Of a stretch of DNA of 5,943 nucleotides, positions 4,930 to 5,943 are shown piece by piece. Source of the DNA: Planctomycetaceae bacterium (GTDB lineage Bacteria > Planctomycetota > Planctomycetia > Pirellulales > UBA1268); NCBI GenBank assembly GCA_003509235.1, contig DONH01000383.1, forward strand, positions 1-5,943, written 5' to 3'. The notes below the pieces were generated by a model. That model worked only from the letters and a program-made list of their open reading frames with translations, had not been told where the DNA came from and did no database searches. Every line of letters begins with the position of its first letter. Position 1 is the first letter of the stretch. The position numbers and the translations under genes are program-made.

Positions 4930-5943
4930 TTAGGGAAGGAAAATATAATCTACAACAAGAAAGACTGGTATAAGGACACACACACTGTAAAGCAGGTATC
5001 CGAAAAAACTTGGCATTCGTACGCCGGCGCCTTCCGCAATCGCCTTCACCATAAAGTTTGGCCCATTTCCGATATACGTCATCGCGCCGAGAAACACGGC
5101 GCCGAGGCTAATGCCTGTCAGCCTTCCCGCTTCAACTCCAGCAACGAGTTCACCTGAGCCTGGGAGAGATTGCGCTGTCTTAAAAAACACAAGGTACGTG
5201 GGAGCGTTGTCGAGTACGCTTGAAAGTGCACCGGTTGTCCAAAAGAAGGCAGTCGGCGATCGAATCCCAAGACTTGCACCATGTTCGTTCAGAATCGAAA
5301 GTGCTGGTTGCATGCAGACAAAGATACCAACAAATAGTGCTGCGACTTCAAGGATGGCGAAATAGCTAAAGCCGTTCTGAACCCGGATGGTTGTGGATCC
5401 AAACCAGAGGGAGCATCCGACAAGACTAAGTAAGATAATTTCGCGGAGGAATATCCAAGGGTGCCAATCTGTGCCCGGTATCGCTTTTGATGGATCAAGC
5501 AAGGCTACCGCAAAGATCACCCCAGCCATCAGCGGCAGGTTGAGTGAGAGCCCTGTAACCCGAAGCGGACGAACGGTTGTTTTATCGTACACCCGATCGA
5601 TAAGTTGTTCTGATGGATATGCAAAAAAATGATCCCATATCCAGTAGATGGCCAGCAACGTGATGTTCACCACGAACCACTCTTGCCAGAGAGTAAATGT
5701 CCAGAGGAAGGGCACTCCTTGAAGGTAGCCCAAGAATAGTGGTGGGTCGCCAATTGGAAGAAGGCATCCTCCGCAATTACAGACGAGAAAGATAAAGAAG
5801 ACGAGTGTGTGAACAACTCGCTTTCGCTGTTGGTTCGTTTCAAGAAGCGGTCGCACAAGAAGCATTGCTGCACCAGTTGTCCCAATGAAGCTCGCTAACA
5901 AAGCACCCAATGCCAGAAGAGTGGTGTTTGCCGTCGGTGTCGC
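4930..5943 (-). CDS. NhaD/CitMHS-like membrane transporter, N-terminus outside window
   Basis: The open frame continues without a stop to the right edge, so the gene is partial at its 5' end; the TTG at 5908-5910 is not a true start, because the coding pattern continues upstream as ATPTANTTLLA. The visible 337 residues are strongly hydrophobic, with about eight likely membrane helices. Counted from the edge, key motifs are ASFIGTTGAAMLL (17-29), CGGCLLPIGDPPLFLGYL (57-74), SVLDNAPTYLVFF (242-254) and GAMTYIGNGPNFMVKA (286-301). LDNAPTY and TYIGNGPNFMVK are characteristic of sodium:proton antiporters and citrate-transporter-like proteins of the ion transporter superfamily. It probably exchanges sodium for protons or carries an organic or inorganic anion across the inner membrane; the sequence alone does not decide. 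RNase D starts 11 nt after its stop, suggesting one transcript. Confidence 0.85.
   Translation of the reverse strand, partial: ATPTANTTLLALGALLASFIGTTGAAMLLVRPLLETNQQRKRVVHTLVFFIFLVCNCGGCLLPIGDPPLFLGYLQGVPFLWTFTLWQEWFVVNITLLAIYWIWDHFFAYPSEQLIDRVYDKTTVRPLRVTGLSLNLPLMAGVIFAVALLDPSKAIPGTDWHPWIFLREIILLSLVGCSLWFGSTTIRVQNGFSYFAILEVAALFVGIFVCMQPALSILNEHGASLGIRSPTAFFWTTGALSSVLDNAPTYLVFFKTAQSLPGSGELVAGVEAGRLTGISLGAVFLGAMTYIGNGPNFMVKAIAEGAGVRMPSFFGYLLYSVCVLIPVFLVVDYIFLP

Overview
The window is about 5.9 kb of what looks like ordinary chromosomal DNA from a bacterium, most probably a planctomycete. That assignment is an inference. It rests on a small secreted protein that looks like DUF1080/LamG, an RNase D and an NhaD-like transporter of the type I associate with that phylum, a tRNA gene with no encoded CCA, and mostly weak or absent Shine-Dalgarno sequences. 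No single marker here proves it.

Layout from left to right. Positions 1-579 hold no gene I can support. A + strand gene at 580-1623 encodes a family 9 glycosyltransferase (ADP-heptose:LPS heptosyltransferase type). After 140 nt comes a + strand 2-oxoglutarate/Fe(II) oxygenase at 1764-2396. A 291-nt gap separates it from a convergent - strand gene (2688-3362) for a small exported protein of the DUF1080/LamG-like kind. A serine tRNA (anticodon CGA, 3517-3599) lies on the + strand, divergent from that gene. A hairpin pair (3621-3660) separates it from a convergent - strand block: RNase D (3668-4918), preceded by a transporter of the NhaD/citrate-transporter-like superfamily (4930 to the right edge). 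The transporter is cut by the window edge and lacks its N-terminus.

How the genes relate. The glycosyltransferase and the oxygenase may belong to one cell-surface glycan locus, but the gap between them and the lack of other surface genes keep this tentative. The transporter and RNase D are spaced 11 nt apart on one strand and are probably co-transcribed. RNase D and the neighbouring tRNA are linked only by position.

I found no mobile element, CRISPR array, phage gene or defence system, and nothing that amounts to a new biological system. The points most worth a second look are the odd acceptor/D-arm junction of the tRNA-Ser, the Asp-to-Glu change in the Exo II motif of RNase D, the repeat/palindrome cluster upstream of the exported protein, and a small reading frame with a consensus Shine-Dalgarno ahead of the glycosyltransferase.
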